Source: Kitasatospora aureofaciens (GTDB lineage: Bacteria; Actinomycetota; Actinomycetes; Streptomycetales; Streptomycetaceae). Taken from it: a stretch of DNA of 64,000 nucleotides. Both the position numbers and the translations under genes were made by a program. The DNA lies in the NCBI RefSeq assembly GCF_019192735.1, contig NZ_JAHTKP010000006.1, forward strand, positions 62,001 to 126,000. Reading direction: 5' to 3'. Within the stretch, counting starts at the first letter, position 1, and each line of letters begins with the position of its first letter. Below are positions 61,895 through 64,000 of this stretch, piece by piece. A model generated the notes under the pieces. The model did not search any database. It saw only the letters and a list, made by a program, of their open reading frames with translations, and was not told where the DNA came from.

Positions 61895-61962
61895 ACAACT
61901 GACAGATGACAGATGACAGATGACAGATTTCATCATCTGTCATCTGTCATCTGTTTGCCCTA
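61895..61962. repeat. Heptamer palindrome, copy G
   Basis: The most regular copy: four exact TGACAGA units in a row, then TTTCATCA, then TCTGTCA, TCTGTCA, TCTGTTT, and GCCC. The stem is about 20 bp. It lies after fahA and before the hydrolase gene, both on the plus strand. Confidence 0.88.
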
Positions 61963-62018
61963 GTACGGTGGGCGGCAGGGACAGGGATCTTCGACACCGA
62001 GGAACGGGAGCGGGCCCG

Positions 62019-63083
62019 ATGAGCGCAGGGGCGGCGGCAGAGGCAACAGCAGCCGAGGTACAGGTCCACCGGGACGGCCGGGTCGGACGGATCGTGCTGA
62101 ACCGGCCGAGGGCGCTCAACTCCCTCACCCACGGCATGATCACGACCGTCAGCGCGACGCTGGACGAGTGGGCCGCCGACGATGCCGTGCACACCGTCGT
62201 CCTGACCGGGGCCGGCGAGCGCGGGCTCTGTGCCGGGGCCGACATCCGAGCGATGCACGACTCCGCCAAGGCGGGCGGCGCCGGCGCGCGGGCGTTCTTC
62301 CGTGACGAGTACCGGCTGAACGCCCTGATCGCGCGCTACCCCAAGCCCTACGTCGCGGTGATGGACGGCATCACGATGGGCGGCGGCGTCGGCCTCTCCG
62401 CCCACGGCGCGGTCCGGATCGTCACCGAACGCTCCACCGTCGCCATGCCCGAGACCCGGATCGGCCTGGTGCCGGACGTCGGCGGCAGCCTCCTCCTCGC
62501 CCACGCCCCGGGCGAGTTGGGCACCCACCTGGGCCTGACCTCCGGCTCGATGGGCCCCGGCGACGCCCTGCTGTGCGGCTTCGCGGACCACTTCGTCCCG
62601 TCGGCCAAGATCCCTGCGTTGCTCGACGCCCTCGCCCAGGAGCCGGATGTGGCCGCCACCGTCGCCGCGCACGCCGAGCCCGCGCCGCCCGCCGCCCTCG
62701 CGGCCCAGCGTGCGTGGATCGACGCCTGCTACGCCGCCGACACCGCCGAGGAGATCGTCGAGCGGCTGCTCAACTCCGGTGTGCCGGAGGCGAAGGAGGC
62801 CGCCGAACTGGTCCTCGCCAACTCGCCGACGGCCGTCAAGGTCACCCTCGCCGCGCTGCGCCGGGCCCGGTCGCTCCCGTCGCTGGAGGCGGTGCTCGAC
62901 CAGGAGTACCGCATCTCGTGCGCCGCACTGGACGGCGACGACCTGATCGAGGGCATCCGCGCCCAGGTGATCGACAAGGACCGCAACCCGCGCTGGTCCG
63001 CTGCCATGCTCGCCGAGGTGACGGACGCGGACGTGGCACACTTCCTGGCCCCGCGCGAGGGCGACGAGCTCGGCCTGGCCTGA
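62019..63083 (+). CDS. 3-hydroxyisobutyryl-CoA hydrolase (enoyl-CoA hydratase fold)
   Basis: 354 residues, longer than enoyl-CoA hydratases and with the extra C-terminal domain of 3-hydroxyisobutyryl-CoA hydrolases (valine catabolism). GRIVLNRPRALNSLTHGMI, RGLCAGADIRAMH, GITMGGGVGLSAHGAVR and PETRIGLVPDVGGS mark the crotonase core. DGDDLIEGIRAQVIDKDRNPRW near the end is typical of that hydrolase branch. ATG 62019 (MSAGAAAE); the longer open frame starts inside a heptamer repeat and is rejected. Confidence 0.86.
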   Translation: MSAGAAAEATAAEVQVHRDGRVGRIVLNRPRALNSLTHGMITTVSATLDEWAADDAVHTVVLTGAGERGLCAGADIRAMHDSAKAGGAGARAFFRDEYRLNALIARYPKPYVAVMDGITMGGGVGLSAHGAVRIVTERSTVAMPETRIGLVPDVGGSLLLAHAPGELGTHLGLTSGSMGPGDALLCGFADHFVPSAKIPALLDALAQEPDVAATVAAHAEPAPPAALAAQRAWIDACYAADTAEEIVERLLNSGVPEAKEAAELVLANSPTAVKVTLAALRRARSLPSLEAVLDQEYRISCAALDGDDLIEGIRAQVIDKDRNPRWSAAMLAEVTDADVAHFLAPREGDELGLA

Positions 63084-63098
63084 ACCGTGCCACCCGGG

Positions 63099-63136
63099 CG
63101 GTTACACCGAGCGGTACCGGTTACGCCGAACGGTAC
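63099..63136. repeat. 19-bp tandem duplication
   Basis: CGGTTACACCGAGCGGTAC and CGGTTACGCCGAACGGTAC stand side by side with two differences, 16 bp after the hydrolase stop. Both contain inverted CGGT/ACCG elements, so the pair may fold as a terminator or bind a protein ahead of the next gene. Confidence 0.7.
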
Positions 63137-63291
63137 GGCGTGCGGTTCTGATCCCGGCCCGGGCCCCAGGGTCTGACTCGTGACGACTGTCTCGCATGCC
63201 AAGACTGGCGCGAGGCGGGGCGCGTCGTAGATCGTTGGGTGGTCAGGGCGCGCCCGTGCGGCGCCGAGCAGCGGAATGGGAGTCAACGGCG

Positions 63292-64000
63292 ATGACCGAG
63301 ACCGAGACCTACGAGACGATCCTGGTCGAGCGGAAGGGCCGGGTCGGGCTGATCACGCTCAACCGGCCCAAGGCGCTCAACGCGCTGAACACCCAGCTGA
63401 TGAACGAGGTCGTCGCGGCGGCCACCGCCTTCGACCGGGATCCGGAGATCGGCTGTCTGGTGATCACCGGGTCGGAGAAGGCCTTCGCGGCGGGCGCCGA
63501 CATCAAGGAGATGCAGGGCAACCGGTTCCCCGACGTCTACCTGGACGACTGGCTGGGCCCGTGGGACCGACTCGGCGAGCTGCGCAAGCCGGTCGTCGCG
63601 GCGGTGGCCGGCTTCGCGCTGGGCGGCGGGTGCGAGCTGGCGATGCTGTGCGACATCCTGCTGGCCGCGGACACCGCGAAGTTCGGGCAGCCGGAGATCA
63701 AGCTCGGCGTGATCCCGGGCATCGGCGGCTCGCAGCGGCTGACCCGGGCGATCGGCAAGGCCAAGGCGATGGAGCTGTGCCTGACCGGCCGGATGATGGG
63801 CGCCGAGGAGGCCGAGCGGGCGGGCCTGGTCTCCCGGATCGTCCCGGCCGACCAGCTGATGGCGGAGGCTCTGGCCACCGCCGAGACCGTCGCGGCGATG
63901 TCCACCCCGGCGGCGATCATGATGAAGGAGAGCGTCAACCGGGCTTTCGAGACCACGCTCGCCGAGGGCGTCCGCTTCGAGCGCCGCCTCTTCCACGCGG
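63292..64000 (+). CDS. Enoyl-CoA hydratase, cut by the window end
   Basis: The first 236 residues are present and the gene continues past the right edge. [34 protein letters not shown] (oxyanion hole), [20 protein letters not shown] and [23 protein letters not shown] hold the two catalytic Glu positions of true hydratases. It hydrates 2-enoyl-CoA in beta-oxidation or phenylacetate/amino-acid breakdown. ATG 63292 has no strong ribosome site. Confidence 0.9.
   Translation, partial: MTETETYETILVERKGRVGLITLNRPKALNALNTQLMNEVVAAATAFDRDPEIGCLVITGSEKAFAAGADIKEMQGNRFPDVYLDDWLGPWDRLGELRKPVVAAVAGFALGGGCELAMLCDILLAADTAKFGQPEIKLGVIPGIGGSQRLTRAIGKAKAMELCLTGRMMGAEEAERAGLVSRIVPADQLMAEALATAETVAAMSTPAAIMMKESVNRAFETTLAEGVRFERRLFHA

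Noticed and set aside
61920..62018. Longer N termini starting inside heptamer repeats (for example [32 protein letters not shown])
   Set aside because: These similar N-terminal strings arise because TGACAGATTTC repeats read alike in several frames. They are not shared protein domains; real starts with ribosome sites lie downstream.

Overview
The window is chromosomal DNA from a very GC-rich actinomycete, most likely a Streptomyces or Kitasatospora. The evidence is the high third-position GC, frequent GTG and some TTG starts joined by 4-nt stop/start overlaps (ATGA, GTGA, TTGA), lipobox and Tat signals, a DasR-like chitin operator, a sigma-B-like promoter, a short cysteine leader peptide, and many families typical of these genera. 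There is no rRNA, tRNA, prophage, insertion sequence or CRISPR array. The gene content is a mix of transport, catabolism and regulation.

Layout. 1-3.6 kb: the 5' end of an RNA ligase gene, divergent from a molybdate ABC operon (modA-modB-small ORF-modC). 3.6-8.8 kb: an SRPBCC/ArsR pair with an inverted-repeat operator, a Pth2-type peptidyl-tRNA hydrolase, conserved hypotheticals, a YbjQ-like protein and an FAD monooxygenase. 8.8-12.8 kb: a complete phenylacetyl-CoA epoxidase operon paaABCDE. 13-19.9 kb: an M20 peptidase, a response regulator whose partner kinase has lost its ATPase domain, an aldo/keto reductase, a TetR regulator, an ADP-ribosylglycohydrolase and GlsB. 20-26 kb: a truncated glycosyltransferase abutting a four-gene operon for reductive pyrimidine or hydantoin breakdown (amidohydrolase, dihydropyrimidinase, LLM oxidoreductase, NCS1 transporter). 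26.3-30.7 kb: a large membrane patatin, then a leader peptide, cysteine dioxygenase and rhodanese. 31-34.7 kb: an osmoprotectant (OpuB/ProU-type) ABC operon closed by a strong terminator. 34.7-43.6 kb: lipoprotein, hypotheticals, GH18 chitinase, MFS exporter, phosphodiesterase-like and ATP-grasp proteins. 43.7-49.3 kb: glutaryl-CoA dehydrogenase, azlCD with a divergent XRE-cupin regulator, a Tat-exported flavin oxidase and TfoX. 49.4-57 kb: nitrilase-like hydrolase, fumarase, SPW protein, a PadR/acyl-CoA dehydrogenase pair and a phosphoribosyltransferase-hydrolase fusion. 57-64 kb: a homogentisate (tyrosine) operon hpd-hmgA-unknown-fahA, then two crotonase-fold genes for acyl-CoA breakdown, the last cut by the window end.

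The most unusual thing here is not a gene. Seven intergenic elements at about 4.55, 12.98, 16.72, 39.03, 45.00, 53.09 and 61.93 kb are built from iterated degenerate heptamers (RACAGAT, returning as ATCTGTY) around a TTTCGAAA-like centre. They form long AT-richer hairpins in a GC-rich genome. Six lie directly after a stop codon, and the seventh follows what looks like the stub of a lost gene. They look like a dispersed family of gene-end elements, possibly terminators or a mobilised palindrome, and are the best candidate for something undescribed. Other points of interest are the unknown barrel-like protein inside the homogentisate operon, the only redox enzyme of the pyrimidine operon being an LLM protein, two decayed genes with visible junctions, and several near-perfect operators.
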